Positions 1 through 8,044 of a stretch of DNA of 20,212 nucleotides are shown one piece after another. How positions within the stretch are numbered: position 1 is the stretch's first letter; each line of letters opens with the position of its first letter. Both the position numbers and the translations under genes were made by a program. The DNA is from an uncultured Synechococcus sp. (GTDB taxonomy: Bacteria > Cyanobacteriota > Cyanobacteriia > PCC-6307 > Cyanobiaceae): NCBI GenBank assembly GCA_913040905.1, contig CAJWIC010000006.1, positions 1 to 20,212 on the forward strand. The letters run 5' to 3'. The notes under the pieces were generated by a model. That model made no database searches. It saw nothing but the letters and a program-made list of their open reading frames with translations, and was not told where the DNA came from.

Positions 1-337
1 TGCTGGCCTTCTCATCGGTGTTGAACACACCGGTGGACTCGATCACCAGGTCGACACCCCACTCCTTCCAGGGGCAGTTGAGAGGATTACGGTCAGCGAA
101 GAATTTGATCTCTTTGCCGTTCACCACCATGGTGTCGTCGGTGGTTTCGATCTTGACGCTGGGATCAAGCTTGCCCAGGATCGAGTCGTAGGTCAGCAGG
201 TGAGCGCTGGTCTTGGGGTCGGAGGTGGAGTTCATCCCGACGATCTCCAAGCCCGTATCAGCACCACGGCTGATCCAACCCCGCATCACATTGCGACCAA
301 TTCGGCCGAATCCATTGATCGCAACGCGCAGGGTCAT
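1..337 (-). CDS. gap2: Glyceraldehyde-3-phosphate dehydrogenase, Gap2 type (5' part only)
   Basis: This is the first ~112 residues of a GAPDH whose 3' end lies left of the window. Reading the minus strand from the ATG at 337 gives MTLRVAINGFGRIGRNVMRG, the Rossmann dinucleotide-binding start (GFGRIGR) of GAPDH. It continues with a DPKTSAHLLTYDSILGKL stretch and ends near a VIESTGVF motif before the catalytic Cys region would appear. In cyanobacteria Gap2 is the enzyme that uses NADPH or NADH in the Calvin cycle and gluconeogenesis, whereas Gap1 is glycolytic. The Gap2 assignment rests on sequence recall of the DPKTSAHLL region and is moderately certain; the GAPDH family is certain. It is divergent from murC. 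No clear Shine-Dalgarno precedes the ATG. A plausible -10 box lies about 40 bases upstream. Confidence 0.93.
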   Translation of the reverse strand, partial: MTLRVAINGFGRIGRNVMRGWISRGADTGLEIVGMNSTSDPKTSAHLLTYDSILGKLDPSVKIETTDDTMVVNGKEIKFFADRNPLNCPWKEWGVDLVIESTGVFNTDEKAS

Positions 338-364
338 GGCAGGAGCGGGGTTGCCGCGTAAGGG

Positions 365-398
365 TTTTGGCCGCCGATCATACAGAAATTGGCCAAAA
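365..398. repeat. 8-bp inverted repeat around the gap2 -10 box
   Basis: The left arm TTTTGGCC (365-372) and right arm GGCCAAAA (391-398) are perfect reverse complements separated by 18 bases. The centre falls at the candidate gap2 -10 box. The arrangement would suit a dimeric repressor, but a chance occurrence in a 172-bp spacer is possible (roughly one in five for an unspecified 8-bp pair). Confidence 0.4.
377..382 (-). promoter_or_regulatory. Candidate -10 box for gap2
   Basis: On the minus strand this reads TATGAT, a one-mismatch sigma70-type -10 box, with a TG directly before it (TGTATGAT). The gap2 ATG lies about 40 bases downstream. No good -35 hexamer is seen at 16-18 bases spacing. 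It sits inside an inverted repeat (365-398). This is a prediction from sequence only. Confidence 0.4.
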
Positions 399-509
399 AT
401 CCGAGTTTTTCCAATGGCAGCCAAACCACAAACCTGATTCGATCCGTCTCAATCCACAGGGGACGGAGGCGGTGAACTGACTTATCTTTCGTCCCTCTGA
501 CCCCGATCC

Positions 510-1913
510 TTGTCCCGTCCGCTCGAACGCCAGCACCCCGTGCACTTCATTGGCGTCGGCGGGATCGGTATGTCGGCCCTGGCCAGAATTCTGGTGGATC
601 GTGGGCATCCGGTGAGCGGATCCGATCCACGGGATACACCAACTTCGCGGCAGCTCACGCAACTCGGCGTCACGGTCTTTCATCAGCAGACCGCGGGCAC
701 GATCGAAACACTTCTGAACGATGGCCACAGGCCGATCGTGGTGATCTCAACGGCGATTCCAGCCAGCAATCCAGAACTGAGTCGTGCCCGTGCGGCCGGA
801 CTTGACGTATGGCATCGCTCCGACCTGCTGGCTGCCCTGATCGATCAGCAACCGTCGATCGCCGTGGCCGGCAGCCATGGAAAAACCACCACCAGCACCC
901 TGATCACCACCTTGCTGATCGAGGCCGGCGAAGATCCCACGGCCATCATCGGCGGCATCGTTCCCTGCCTTGAGAGCAATGGTCATGCAGGCCATGGCCG
1001 ATTGCTGGTGGCCGAAGCCGATGAATCGGATGGGTCGTTGGTGAAATTCCGGGCCCACCTGGGCCTGATCACCAACCTCGAACTCGATCACACCGACCAC
1101 TACAACGATCTCAAAGACCTGATCAGCACGATGCGTCGCTTTGCCGGCGGCTGCGCCCGGGTCCTTGCCAACAAGGATTGCCCCGTCATTCAGGAGCAAC
1201 TTCAAGCCGATGCCTGGTGGTCCGTCACGGAAGCCAACGGCGTTGACTTCGCCGCTTTGCCGCTCCAACTCGACGGCGATCGCTGCCACGCCCGTTTTTA
1301 CGAACAAGGCGAACCTGTCGGGGACTTCGTGCTGCCCCTGCCCGGATTGCACAACCTCAGCAACGCGGCGGGCGCCCTGGCAGCCTGCCGAATGGAGGGA
1401 ATTCCCTTCGAGCGGCTGGTGAGGGGACTCACGGCTTTGAAACCCCCCGGCCGACGATTTGACTGGCGGGGCACCTGGGAAGGGCGCCACATCGTCGACG
1501 ACTACGCCCACCACCCCAGTGAAGTGAAAGCCACCCTGGCCATGGCCCAACTGATGGTGAGCAGTGGTCGCAGCCCCTTGCCAACCCCGCCCCAGCGATT
1601 GTTGGCCGTGTTTCAGCCCCATCGCTACAGCCGCACCCAGGAATTCCTCGAATCCTTTGCGAACGCACTTCAGAACTGCGATTCCCTGCTGCTGGCGCCG
1701 ATCTATGGCGCTGGCGAAGAGCCGTTGAACGGCGTCTGCAGCCAGACCCTGGCTGATCGGATCCATGCGCTCAAGCCGGATCTCGAGGTTGCCGTGGCTG
1801 ACAACCTCGACCACCTCACCGACCTGGTCAAAACCCGCAGCCGACGTGAAGATCTGGTGCTGGCCATGGGCGCTGGGGATGTCAACGGTCTGTGGCCGCG
1901 GCTGGCGGCCTGA
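510..1913 (+). CDS. murC: UDP-N-acetylmuramate--L-alanine ligase
   Basis: MurC adds L-alanine to UDP-MurNAc using ATP, the first amino-acid step of peptidoglycan peptide synthesis in the cytoplasm. The N-terminal Rossmann loop [11 protein letters not shown] (about residues 15-25) binds the UDP moiety. The ATP-binding P-loop GSHGKTTT is at 121-128, EADESDGS near 169-176, and the Mur-ligase [10 protein letters not shown] motif at 330-339. The 467-residue length is normal for the family. The first in-frame start is a TTG at 510; a GTG at 540 (giving VHFIGVGG) is a credible shorter alternative because it lies closer to the Rossmann strand, and no in-frame ATG exists upstream. The stop codon overlaps the murB start as TGATG at 1911-1915, so the pair is probably translationally coupled. 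Confidence 0.96.
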   Translation: MSRPLERQHPVHFIGVGGIGMSALARILVDRGHPVSGSDPRDTPTSRQLTQLGVTVFHQQTAGTIETLLNDGHRPIVVISTAIPASNPELSRARAAGLDVWHRSDLLAALIDQQPSIAVAGSHGKTTTSTLITTLLIEAGEDPTAIIGGIVPCLESNGHAGHGRLLVAEADESDGSLVKFRAHLGLITNLELDHTDHYNDLKDLISTMRRFAGGCARVLANKDCPVIQEQLQADAWWSVTEANGVDFAALPLQLDGDRCHARFYEQGEPVGDFVLPLPGLHNLSNAAGALAACRMEGIPFERLVRGLTALKPPGRRFDWRGTWEGRHIVDDYAHHPSEVKATLAMAQLMVSSGRSPLPTPPQRLLAVFQPHRYSRTQEFLESFANALQNCDSLLLAPIYGAGEEPLNGVCSQTLADRIHALKPDLEVAVADNLDHLTDLVKTRSRREDLVLAMGAGDVNGLWPRLAA

Positions 1914-2791
1914 TGCGTTCCAACGTCCCCCTGGCGGACTTCACCACCTGGCGGGTGGGCGGACCAGCCCAGTGGTTGCTGGAGCCGACGTCGGTGAACG
2001 ACACCCTTGAAGCGCTGCAGTGGGCGAAGCAGAACCATCTCCCATGCCGTGTGATCGGCGCCGGCTCCAACCTGCTGATTCACGATGACGGACTGCCCGG
2101 GCTCACCCTCAGCCTGCGCAAACTGCAGGGGGCAACGGTCGACGCCAGCAGCGGTGTGGTGGAAGCCCTGGCAGGGGAACCGATCCCCACCCTGGCCCGT
2201 CGTGCTGCGCGAGCAGGACTGAAGGGTCTGGCCTGGTCCGTCGGCATTCCAGGCACCGTCGGCGGGGCCGTCGTGATGAATGCGGGGGCGCAGGGTGGCT
2301 GCACGGCGAACTGCCTGGAATCGGTGCATGTGGCCCCCCTTCAGGGAGGCGAAAGCTTCGAACTCAGCTGCGAGCAACTGGCATTTGATTACCGCCACAG
2401 CCGTCTGCAGGAAGACGATCTGGTGGTGCTGTCCGCCCGATTCCGCCTTGACCCGGGCCATGACCCTGAGGAGATCATCCGCATCACCAGCGGCAACCTC
2501 AGCCATCGCACCAGCACCCAGCCCTACACACAACCCAGCTGTGGCAGCGTGTTTCGCAATCCGGAACCCCTGAAAGCAGGCCGGCTGATCGAAGGTCTCG
2601 GCCTCAAAGGCAGCCGCATCGGTGGCGCGGAAGTCTCCACCCTCCACGCCAACTTCATCGTCAATACCGGTGCTGCCACAGCGGCTGACATCGATGAACT
2701 CATCCAACACGTCCAACAACAGGTGGAAGCTGCCCATGCCGTGCGACTCCATCCCGAAGTGAAACGCCTCGGATTCACCGAAGCCGCTTAA
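1913..2791 (+). CDS. murB: UDP-N-acetylenolpyruvoylglucosamine reductase
   Basis: MurB is the FAD- and NADPH-dependent reductase that makes UDP-MurNAc, the substrate of the preceding gene's enzyme. The FAD-binding region contains [10 protein letters not shown] (46-55) and [10 protein letters not shown] (111-120). The catalytic set is visible: Arg161 in YRHS, Ser212 in CGSVFRNP, and Glu282 in LHPEVKRLG near the C-terminus. The 292-residue size and lack of the extra Tyr-loop domain fit the shorter (type II) MurB class. I prefer the ATG at 1913, which shares one base with the murC stop, over a GTG at 1892 that lies wholly inside murC and adds only MAAAGGL. It forms an operon with murC and probably ebfC, 24 bases downstream. 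Confidence 0.96.
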   Translation: MRSNVPLADFTTWRVGGPAQWLLEPTSVNDTLEALQWAKQNHLPCRVIGAGSNLLIHDDGLPGLTLSLRKLQGATVDASSGVVEALAGEPIPTLARRAARAGLKGLAWSVGIPGTVGGAVVMNAGAQGGCTANCLESVHVAPLQGGESFELSCEQLAFDYRHSRLQEDDLVVLSARFRLDPGHDPEEIIRITSGNLSHRTSTQPYTQPSCGSVFRNPEPLKAGRLIEGLGLKGSRIGGAEVSTLHANFIVNTGAATAADIDELIQHVQQQVEAAHAVRLHPEVKRLGFTEAA

Positions 2792-2815
2792 CCTGCCGGC
2801 TCCGTCGACAGCACC

Positions 2816-3157
2816 ATGGCAGGGTTCGGACTACCCAATTTCGGCCAGCTCACCGAAGCCTTCAAGAAGGCTCAGGAAATCCAGCAGAACGCCCAGGCTC
2901 TGCAGGATGAGCTGGACGGCATGGAAATCGAAGGCAAAAGCGCTGACGGACGAGCCAGCGTCTGGCTGTCCGGCAATCAGCAACCGCTGCGCGTGCGCTT
3001 GGATCCGGAATTGCTGAGCTCGGGTCAGGAGACCTGTGAAGCCGCCACTCTGGAAGCGCTTCAGGCGGCCTATGAGCAATCCACCGCCACGATGAAGGGT
3101 CGGATGGAGGAGCTCACCGGTGGGCTGAATCTCAACCTGCCCGGGATGGGCGGCTGA
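2816..3157 (+). CDS. ebfC: YbaB/EbfC family nucleoid-associated protein
   Basis: This is a small 113-residue protein of the YbaB/EbfC family, which forms dimers that bind DNA and coat the nucleoid. The N-terminal helix, rich in Lys, Gln and Glu (around [18 protein letters not shown]), is followed by a short beta region ([23 protein letters not shown]), then a second helix and a typical Gly/Leu tail ending in LNLPGMGG. Length and layout match the family. It follows murB by 24 bases on the same strand, so it is likely in the same transcript. Its last 26 bases overlap the 3' end of the convergent rsgA gene, leaving no room for a terminator between them. The exact target sequences in this organism are unknown. 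Confidence 0.93.
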   Translation: MAGFGLPNFGQLTEAFKKAQEIQQNAQALQDELDGMEIEGKSADGRASVWLSGNQQPLRVRLDPELLSSGQETCEAATLEALQAAYEQSTATMKGRMEELTGGLNLNLPGMGG

Positions 3158-4031
3158 GGTCCGCACACTCCTTCAGGGCGTCCCGATAGAAGGCAAAGCG
3201 CTCCCATTCCCTGTTGATCCCGCAGCCAGGCTCCTGACGATGCAGGCAGTCGCGGAATCGACAGGGCCAGGGATCCAACTGATCGCGCAGCTCAGGAAAA
3301 AGCATTCCCAGTTCCGAAGGATCGTCCGGCAGCTCGGGTCGATTGAATCCAGGGGTATCCGCCACCCGAGCACCAGGAGCAATCGGGAACAATTCAACAT
3401 GTCGTGTGGTGTGACGACCCCGCTGAAGACGCCCCGACACGGCACCGACCCGTAGCGCCAAGTGGGGCATCAGACGGTTGAGCACACTGCTTTTGCCCAC
3501 CCCTGAAGGACCACAGACCACGGCCAGTTCCGTGGTCTGCAACCGCTGGCGCAGGGCTTCAATGCCTTCGCCGGTTTGGCTGGAGATCACCAGGGCCTCA
3601 TACCCCCAGCCCCGCAGCCGCTGAACCAGGGCTGAACGCTGCTCCTCCTCCAACAGATCACCCTTGGTCAGCAACAACTGAACAGGCAATCCCGTGCGTT
3701 CTGCAGTCAACAGAAAACGGCTGGCCTGATCCGGATCAAATGCCGGTTGGTCGACAGCGAGCGCTATCACCACCAGCGAGACGTTGGCCACCTGGGGGCG
3801 GGTGAGCCAGCTCGTGCGGGGCGCAACCCCTGACACCACGGCACGGGCTTGAACGGGATCAATGGCCTCGACCATCACACGATCTCCGACGTGAACCGCC
3901 TCTCCCCGGTGGGTGAGGCGCGTTCGACGGGTGCAGAGCAAGCGCGATGGAGCCTGCTCAGGCGCCTGGTCCAGCTCCACCTCCAGATAGTTCGCCTGCA
4001 GCGCCACCACGATGCCGGCTGCTTCGTTCAC
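3132..4031 (-). CDS. rsgA: Ribosome small-subunit-dependent GTPase A
   Basis: RsgA (YjeQ/EngC) is a circularly permuted GTPase that checks late 30S subunit maturation. An N-terminal OB-fold (about 1-75) is followed by the permuted G motifs: TKGD (122-125) in the G4 position, the P-loop GPSGVGKSS (174-182), and DTPGF (225-229) as G3. The C-terminal zinc site has Cys257, Cys262, His264 and Cys270 ([12 protein letters not shown]). The 299-residue length is normal. The start is a GTG at 4031, six bases after the tusA stop; no better ATG is present. It is the last gene of a grpE-dnaJ-tusA-rsgA run. G4 has T in place of the usual N of NKxD, a variation also known in this family. Confidence 0.96.
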   Translation of the reverse strand: MNEAAGIVVALQANYLEVELDQAPEQAPSRLLCTRRTRLTHRGEAVHVGDRVMVEAIDPVQARAVVSGVAPRTSWLTRPQVANVSLVVIALAVDQPAFDPDQASRFLLTAERTGLPVQLLLTKGDLLEEEQRSALVQRLRGWGYEALVISSQTGEGIEALRQRLQTTELAVVCGPSGVGKSSVLNRLMPHLALRVGAVSGRLQRGRHTTRHVELFPIAPGARVADTPGFNRPELPDDPSELGMLFPELRDQLDPWPCRFRDCLHRQEPGCGINREWERFAFYRDALKECADLSRPSRAG

Positions 4032-4037
4032 GACAGC

Positions 4038-4268
4038 TCAACCGCCACAGGTGATCACCAAAGCAACCCAGGCCGCTTGCTCGTCGGTGACGTTCACCCG
4101 GTGACCTGCTTCCTTGAGCCCGGGGATCACCATCGCTTCCGGTTCGCCCCGATCGAGCTGCACCTGAAGCTGATCCCCAGCCTGCATTGACTCAAGCGCC
4201 AGTTTGCAACGAATGAAATTGACCGGACAGGGGGTGCCGCGCAGGTCCAGCGAGCGGGCCGTCGCCAT
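4038..4268 (-). CDS. tusA: TusA/SirA-like sulfur-carrier protein
   Basis: This 76-residue protein belongs to the TusA (SirA-like) family, which carries persulfide sulfur on a conserved cysteine for tRNA thiolation or other sulfur-transfer pathways. The signature LDLRGTPCPVNFIRCKLAL places the active Cys at residue 14. The remaining fold (VQLDRGEPEAMVIPGL) matches the small two-layer alpha/beta domain. No TusBCDE partners are in the window, so its acceptor is unknown. I chose the ATG at 4268, which overlaps the dnaJ stop as TGATG, over the GTG at 4271 directly in front of it. An AGAAG element just upstream could act as a weak ribosome-binding site. It lies between dnaJ and rsgA with minimal spacing, so it is surely co-transcribed. 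Confidence 0.9.
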   Translation of the reverse strand: MATARSLDLRGTPCPVNFIRCKLALESMQAGDQLQVQLDRGEPEAMVIPGLKEAGHRVNVTDEQAAWVALVITCGG

Positions 4269-5401
4269 CACTTCTGACCGAACAGCCGGGCAAAAAGACC
4301 GCTGTTGTGGTGGTGATGCTGCTTACCGCGGGCCGAATGATGCCCAGCCAACTCCTCAAGCAGTGTGCGTTCGGCGTCGGATACACGCGTGGGGAGCTGC
4401 ACGGTCACCTGCACCTTTTGATCACCACGGGCCACCGGGTTCCCCAGTTTGGGAAAGCCTTTGTTGGCCAGAGTCAGGACGGTGCCGGGCTGGGTGCCAG
4501 GTGGAATCTCCAGGGCTGTGTTGCCATCAACGGTTTCCACCTCGATCGTGTCCCCCAGGATCGCCTGCAGATAACTGACGTTCACCGTGGAAAGGATGTT
4601 GAGACCATCCCTGCGCAGCCTGGGATGTGACTTGACCGTCAGGAAGACGTAAAGATCACCGGACGGGCCTCCCCGCGGTCCGGCATTGCCCTCACCCGAA
4701 ACCCGCAGGCGTGTTCCGGTGTCCACCCCAGCCGGAATGTTGATCCGCAGTTTCTTGCGCACCTGATGGACACCCTGGCCGCCGCAGGCATTGCAGGGAT
4801 CAGCGATCACCTGACCGGTTCCGCCGCAGTTGGGGCATTCCGCCACCTGGGTGAAGCTGCCGAAGGGGGTCCGGGTCGCCCGCCGCACCTGTCCGGCTCC
4901 ACCACAGGTGCCGCAGGTGGTGGGACCGCTGCCCGGCTTGGCTCCGCTGCCGCCACAGGTATCGCAGGTTTCGAGATGGGGGATCTTGATCTCCTGCTCC
5001 TCACCGAAGACCGCCTGCTCAAAATCGATGGTGAGGTCGTAGCGGAGGTCATCTCCCTGCTGTGGTCCGCGACGGCTGGAGCGGCCGCCGGCAGCACCAC
5101 CGGGGCCTCCAAAGCCCTGGAAGAAGGTCTCGAACAGGTCGGCAAAGCCACCCATGTCCCCCATATCAGGAGCTCCGGCCGCACCCCCCAGGCCGGCTTC
5201 TCCGAACTGGTCATAGCGGGCACGGGTCTGGGGGTCACTCAGCACCTCATAGGCGCGACCGATCTCCTTGAAGCGGTCTTCCGCTCCGGGTTCCTTGTTG
5301 ATGTCCGGATGGAACTTACGCGCCTTGCTGCGGTAAGCCCGCTTCAAGGTGTCGGCATCCGCATCGCGTCCGACCCCCAGCAGGTCGTAGAAGTCCGCCA
5401 T
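4268..5401 (-). CDS. dnaJ: Chaperone protein DnaJ (type I, zinc-finger)
   Basis: This is a full-length 377-residue Hsp40 co-chaperone that stimulates DnaK ATPase and delivers unfolded clients. The N-terminal J domain contains the HPD tripeptide at 31-33. A Gly/Phe-rich linker runs from about 66 to 115. Four CxxCGGxG zinc repeats follow, with Cys pairs 146/149, 163/166, 189/192 and 203/206, then the C-terminal substrate-binding domains. The tail is unusual in carrying a run of four histidines ([10 protein letters not shown]) before [10 protein letters not shown] strong Shine-Dalgarno, GGAGGAG (5407-5413), supports the ATG at 5401. The gene sits between grpE and tusA, overlapping both by a TGATG junction. 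DnaK is not in the window. Confidence 0.97.
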   Translation of the reverse strand: MADFYDLLGVGRDADADTLKRAYRSKARKFHPDINKEPGAEDRFKEIGRAYEVLSDPQTRARYDQFGEAGLGGAAGAPDMGDMGGFADLFETFFQGFGGPGGAAGGRSSRRGPQQGDDLRYDLTIDFEQAVFGEEQEIKIPHLETCDTCGGSGAKPGSGPTTCGTCGGAGQVRRATRTPFGSFTQVAECPNCGGTGQVIADPCNACGGQGVHQVRKKLRINIPAGVDTGTRLRVSGEGNAGPRGGPSGDLYVFLTVKSHPRLRRDGLNILSTVNVSYLQAILGDTIEVETVDGNTALEIPPGTQPGTVLTLANKGFPKLGNPVARGDQKVQVTVQLPTRVSDAERTLLEELAGHHSARGKQHHHHNSGLFARLFGQK

Positions 5402-6063
5402 CAGGACTCCTCCGCTTCAGCAGGGGCAGCGGCGTCAGCATCCGTCGATGGACCTGGACCCATGGACACCTTCACCAGGGCATGTCGCAGCACCTTGCCA
5501 TTGAGGTGGTATCCGCGCTGGAGCTCTTCGATCACCACATCTTCCGGCTGTTCGGTGCTCTCTTCGCGAAGCACCGCCTCGTGGAGGGTTGGATCGAACA
5601 ACTGACCAACCACCTCCATGCGAGCCACCCCCTGCTGTTTGAGCACGTCGACCAGTTGCTTGTAGAGGCCCTGGTAACTGCGATGCAGTGCCTGGGCCTC
5701 TTCACCCTCAGGATTCAGCTGCTGTCGAGCCCGCTCGAAGTTATCCACCACCGGCAGGATCTCGCTGAGGGTGGAGCAGACCAGCTGCTGACGGATGTCG
5801 TCCTGATCCCTGCTCTGACGCTTGCGGAAGTTGTCGAAATCCGCTGCGATGCGCATGTACTGGCTCTGCAGTGTTTCGTGTTCCTGTTTCAGGCTGAGCA
5901 ATTCCTGTTCCAGCTGCTGCAGACGTTCAGCCGGATCAGTCACGGAAACATCTGCGGACGCGTCCGTGGAAACCGCCTCGGGCTCTGCGGCTGCGGATGC
6001 GGGTGCCGCATCCAACGGCTCAACGCTTGGATCCTGCGCTGGAGTGGAAGCCTCGCCGCTCAT
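5401..6063 (-). CDS. grpE: Nucleotide-exchange factor GrpE
   Basis: GrpE releases ADP from DnaK and completes the DnaK-DnaJ cycle. With the ATG at 6063 the protein is 220 residues. The first ~45 residues are acidic and Ala-rich and probably disordered. A long Glu/Gln-rich coiled coil follows (around [19 protein letters not shown]), then the conserved core [14 protein letters not shown], and a beta domain with the family features FDPTLHEAV and [17 protein letters not shown] longer GTG start at 6111 would add 16 unconvincing residues, so I reject it. Its stop overlaps the dnaJ start as TGATG. The 99-base spacer to the divergent pilB (6064-6162) has no CIRCE element and no clear -35/-10 pair, so heat-shock control by HrcA is not supported here. 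Confidence 0.95.
   Translation of the reverse strand: MSGEASTPAQDPSVEPLDAAPASAAAEPEAVSTDASADVSVTDPAERLQQLEQELLSLKQEHETLQSQYMRIAADFDNFRKRQSRDQDDIRQQLVCSTLSEILPVVDNFERARQQLNPEGEEAQALHRSYQGLYKQLVDVLKQQGVARMEVVGQLFDPTLHEAVLREESTEQPEDVVIEELQRGYHLNGKVLRHALVKVSMGPGPSTDADAAAPAEAEES
5407..5413 (-). promoter_or_regulatory. Shine-Dalgarno site for dnaJ
   Basis: On the minus strand GGAGGAG lies five bases before the dnaJ ATG and inside the grpE 3' end. It is the clearest ribosome-binding site in the window and fixes the dnaJ start at 5401, in contrast to most neighbours, which lack an obvious one. Confidence 0.7.
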
Positions 6064-6162
6064 GCTGACCGCTTGGGAATTGCTGCCTAGACATGTTGAA
6101 GGGCGACGCACACCTCACACAAGCTGCGGAAGCCCGCACCTCGATCGGACGCTGACCCGCCG

Positions 6163-8034
6163 ATGCCTCTGACCCGGCCCATTCCTGTCACCACCGATGC
6201 CGCCCAGCAGCGGCTGGAGCTGGAGCTTCTGCTCAAACAGCCGGTTCCGGATCCCGAACAGCTGGAGCGATCCCTGCCGTTGCTCAACGCCCTGAACGAG
6301 ATCAGTCCCGACCGCTGGCGCGACCTGCAGGCCCTGCCGATCGCGGTTGATGAGCAGCAATTGGACATCGCGATTCCCAGTCAATGGGGTGAATCGGAAT
6401 GGCAGGCCCTGATCGATCAACTGCCGCAGAACGGCCGAACGATCCGTCTGCATCCAACCCTGCACGACGATCTGATCCGTGCCTTGGCGCCTGAACCATC
6501 GAAACAACCAACACCGTCAGCGCACGATCAACAACCCTCTGAAACTCCGGATCCAGCAACCAATCAAGACAATCAAGGCGAGACTGAAAGTCCTGTGTCC
6601 CTCGAGGAGGAGGCTTCGTCGTTCCTCGAAGGTTTCAGTACTGAAGGGGTGCTGGAAACGGCAGAAGACGAGGACGCAGCCCTTGCTGCGAACGCCGTTG
6701 ATCTGGAATCCAACCTCAAGGACGCTAAGGCGTCACCGGTGGTTGCCCTAGTGGATCGCATCCTGCTGCAGGCCATGTCTGTGGGGGCCTCCGACATCCA
6801 TGTGGAACCGCAGCAAAAAGGTTTGCGGTTGCGTTACCGCCAGGACGGCGTTCTGCAGCAATACGTTGAACCACTGCCCAGCCGGCTGATCCCAGCGGTG
6901 ACCTCCCGCTTCAAGATCCTGGCGGACCTGGACATCGCCGAGCGGCGTCAGGCCCAGGACGGCAGAATCCGGCGCCGCTACCGGGACCGGGTGGTGGATT
7001 TCAGGGTGAACACCCTGCCCAGCCGTTTCGGCGAGAAAGTTTGTCTGCGGCTGCTGGATAGCAGCGCCACACAGCTGGGCCTGGACAAACTGATCTCCAA
7101 TCCCACCACCCTCGAACTTGTTCGGGATCTGGGGGCCAAACCCTTCGGCATGATCCTGGTAACGGGACCCACCGGCTCAGGCAAATCCACCACCCTTTAT
7201 TCGCTGCTGGCGGAACGCAACGACCCCGGAATCAACATCTCCACGGTGGAGGATCCAATCGAATACACGCTGCCGGGCATCACCCAGTGCCAGGTGAATC
7301 GCGAAAAGGGTTTCGACTTCGCCACTGCTCTGAGGGCGTTCATGCGCCAGGACCCGGATGTGCTTCTGGTGGGGGAGACCCGTGATCTTGAAACAGCCAA
7401 AACCGCCATCGAAGCTGCCCTCACCGGCCACCTGGTGCTGAGCACCCTGCATGCCAACGACGCCCCGAGCACCATCGCCCGACTGGATGAAATGGGGGTT
7501 GAAACCTTCATGGTCTCCGCAGCCCTGATCGGCATCGTCTCCCAGCGGCTGATGCGTCGGGTCTGCACGACCTGCCGTGAGGCCTATCAACCGGATGAGC
7601 GTGAGCTGGGTCGTTTCGGCCTGATGGCAGGAGCAGAAAGTGACGTGGTGTTCTACCGGGCGAAACGCCATGACGGCACCGGCAAGAGCTGCCCAAAATG
7701 CAAAGGCAGTGGTTACAAGGGCCGCGTGGGGGTCTACGAAGTGCTGCGTATGAATGAGGAGCTGGCCACAGCGGTCTCATCCGGCGCCTCCACCGATGTG
7801 ATCCGTCAACTCGCACTCGAATCGGGGATGGTGACACTTTTGGGTTACAGCCTGGATCTGGTGCGAGAGGGTCACACCACGCTCGAGGAAGTCGGACGCA
7901 TGATCCTCACCGACTCAGGCCTGGAATCCGAGCGCAGAGCGCGTGCCCTCAGCACAATGACCTGTAAGGGATGCGGCGCCGGTCTCCAGGAGTCCTGGCT
8001 GGAGTGTCCCTACTGCCTGACCAAACGCAACTGA
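6163..8034 (+). CDS. pilB: Type IV pilus extension ATPase PilB (GspE family)
   Basis: PilB is the cytoplasmic hexameric ATPase that powers pilus assembly. The 623-residue protein shows a Walker A GPTGSGKST at 335-343, Walker B region DPDVLLVGE at 397-405, and the His box GHLVLSTLHAND at 422-433. The family's tetracysteine zinc site is CTTC (468-471) and CPKC (510-513). Two features are unusual: the first ~110 residues only weakly resemble a GspE/MshE N-terminal domain and are followed by a Gln/Asn/Pro- then Glu-rich linker (about 115-180); and the extreme C-terminus adds a second CxxC-x10-CxxC set (Cys601, 604, 615, 618), like a zinc ribbon. The ATG at 6163 has no strong Shine-Dalgarno. pilT starts ten bases after the stop, so pilB-pilT-pilC form an operon. 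Confidence 0.96.
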   Translation: MPLTRPIPVTTDAAQQRLELELLLKQPVPDPEQLERSLPLLNALNEISPDRWRDLQALPIAVDEQQLDIAIPSQWGESEWQALIDQLPQNGRTIRLHPTLHDDLIRALAPEPSKQPTPSAHDQQPSETPDPATNQDNQGETESPVSLEEEASSFLEGFSTEGVLETAEDEDAALAANAVDLESNLKDAKASPVVALVDRILLQAMSVGASDIHVEPQQKGLRLRYRQDGVLQQYVEPLPSRLIPAVTSRFKILADLDIAERRQAQDGRIRRRYRDRVVDFRVNTLPSRFGEKVCLRLLDSSATQLGLDKLISNPTTLELVRDLGAKPFGMILVTGPTGSGKSTTLYSLLAERNDPGINISTVEDPIEYTLPGITQCQVNREKGFDFATALRAFMRQDPDVLLVGETRDLETAKTAIEAALTGHLVLSTLHANDAPSTIARLDEMGVETFMVSAALIGIVSQRLMRRVCTTCREAYQPDERELGRFGLMAGAESDVVFYRAKRHDGTGKSCPKCKGSGYKGRVGVYEVLRMNEELATAVSSGASTDVIRQLALESGMVTLLGYSLDLVREGHTTLEEVGRMILTDSGLESERRARALSTMTCKGCGAGLQESWLECPYCLTKRN

Positions 8035-8044
8035 TGGTGGCGAC

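Noticed and set aside
1276..1283. HIP1 octamer GCGATCGC
   Set aside because: Only one copy was noticed in 20 kb, about what chance gives at this G+C; not evidence of a repeat system.
747..1814. Long minus-strand reading frame inside murC
   Set aside because: It is a shadow frame, typical of high-G+C coding DNA; murC is intact and well conserved in the opposite frame.
4766..5605. Plus-strand 279-residue reading frame across dnaJ/grpE
   Set aside because: Ala/Gly-rich translation of the antisense of the DnaJ zinc repeats; no domain and no ribosome-binding site.
6064..6162. CIRCE/HrcA operator or other heat-shock element before grpE
   Set aside because: No TTAGCACTC-N9-GAGTGCTAA pair or similar repeat is present.
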